NCBI GenBank assembly: GCA_026018925.1
Contig: JAKSZU010000016.1
Span: forward strand, 54,332,496 to 54,396,495
Origin: Tupaia tana
Lineage: Eukaryota; Chordata; Mammalia; Scandentia; Tupaiidae
Reading direction: 5' to 3'
Length of the DNA stretch: 64,000 bases
Shown in pieces: positions 63,563-64,000 of the stretch; positions within the stretch are counted from its first letter, which is position 1, and each line of letters begins with the position of its first letter. The notes beneath the pieces were generated by a model. It ran no database searches, was not told the DNA's origin, and saw only the letters and a list, made by a program, of their open reading frames with translations. The position numbers were made by a program, and so were the translations under genes.

Positions 63563-64000
63563 GGGGTTAGTCCTTGGTCTCAGCCTGCCTGTCTGGTGGG
63601 CCGTGTCCTGGCTGGGTGAGCATCCAGGGACGCATCCCTACTTGACAGATCACAGGGCTTCTCTCTTTATGCCCAGCCCCTGTGGGCATCTGGTCTCCTT
63701 CCTTGACATGATCCTGCCCTTCAGGCCCTCCTGGTCCTCTAGCCTCATCCTCAAACCACATGATGTCACCTGGTTTTCTTGGGGAGGCAGAGCCTATCTG
63801 GGGCCTTCCACAGATGGAGAAGCTTTGGGGAAGCTGAAGCCTGCAGAAGGGGTGGGGAGACACACACACACACACACATACGAGTGCATGTATTCACATT
63901 CACACCCAGATGCATGTTCATGTGCTCATACAAAAATACATGTGAAGAGACAGAGAGGAGCTGGCTTTGGAAAAGCTAAGCCATAATTTTGCAACTAGAA
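63563..64000. other. Unique sequence, (CA)n at 63860-63880
   Basis: No gene recognised up to the right edge; a short CA repeat is the only feature. Confidence 0.4.

Overview
This is a stretch of placental mammal chromosome with one recognisable gene end and a very dense crowd of transposable elements. The only host coding sequence I can support is coding exon 1 of CASTOR2 (GATSL2) on the minus strand at 3140-3252. It sits in a CpG island of about 850 bp (2830-3680). The gene continues off the left edge: 1-3139 is intron 1, and 3.7-64 kb is upstream intergenic DNA. No other gene, rRNA or functional tRNA was found. An assembly gap of exactly 100 N lies at 42480-42579.

More than 80 tRNA-derived SINE copies fill the window, at roughly 1.3 per kb. 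They come in two architectures. The long (L) type is about 250 bp. It runs from a tRNA-like head (GGGACCAGCAGTTAGCG...), through a body ending in CCCTATAGCAAAAACCTCTC, to an A-tail. The short (S) type is about 130-190 bp. It shares a related head, then has a pyrimidine tract, GGTCAAATTAAAATAAATAA, and a tail with AATAAA and TCTTT. The style resembles the CYN SINEs described from colugos (Dermoptera). Old 7SL-derived SINE pieces (22.5, 54.3 and perhaps 17.5 kb) fit a member of Euarchontoglires. A colugo such as Galeopterus is therefore my best guess, but it is inferred from recall and not proven.

Older layers are decayed LINE-1 copies (18.3-19.4 kb plus; 19.7-27.1 kb minus; 34.6-37.0 kb plus; 38.0-39.6 kb minus; 52.8-58.5 kb minus), MaLR and ERVL LTRs (MLT1, MST and MLT2-like), MIR, a LINE-2 fragment and a MER5A-like hAT element. 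Younger layers are the L-type SINEs (two copies differ at only about three positions), two related solo LTRs with 6-bp target duplications, and two short LINE elements with ORF1 but no ORF2.

The most interesting objects are these. (i) A 2.3-kb half-LINE-1 (HAL1-like) element at 49979-52296 has an intact 337-codon ORF1, no ORF2, a perfect 14-bp target duplication, a 125-bp tandem repeat near its 5' end and a duplicated 3' UTR module. A second, broken copy lies at 55.3-57.45 kb. (ii) A solo LTR at 12574-13240 extends 26 bp past the family's usual terminus; the extension contains the complement of a lysine-tRNA primer binding site yet lies inside the target duplication. (iii) A young SINE subfamily carries a changed B-box (GGTTCGCGTCC instead of GGTTCGAGTCC) in at least eight copies.
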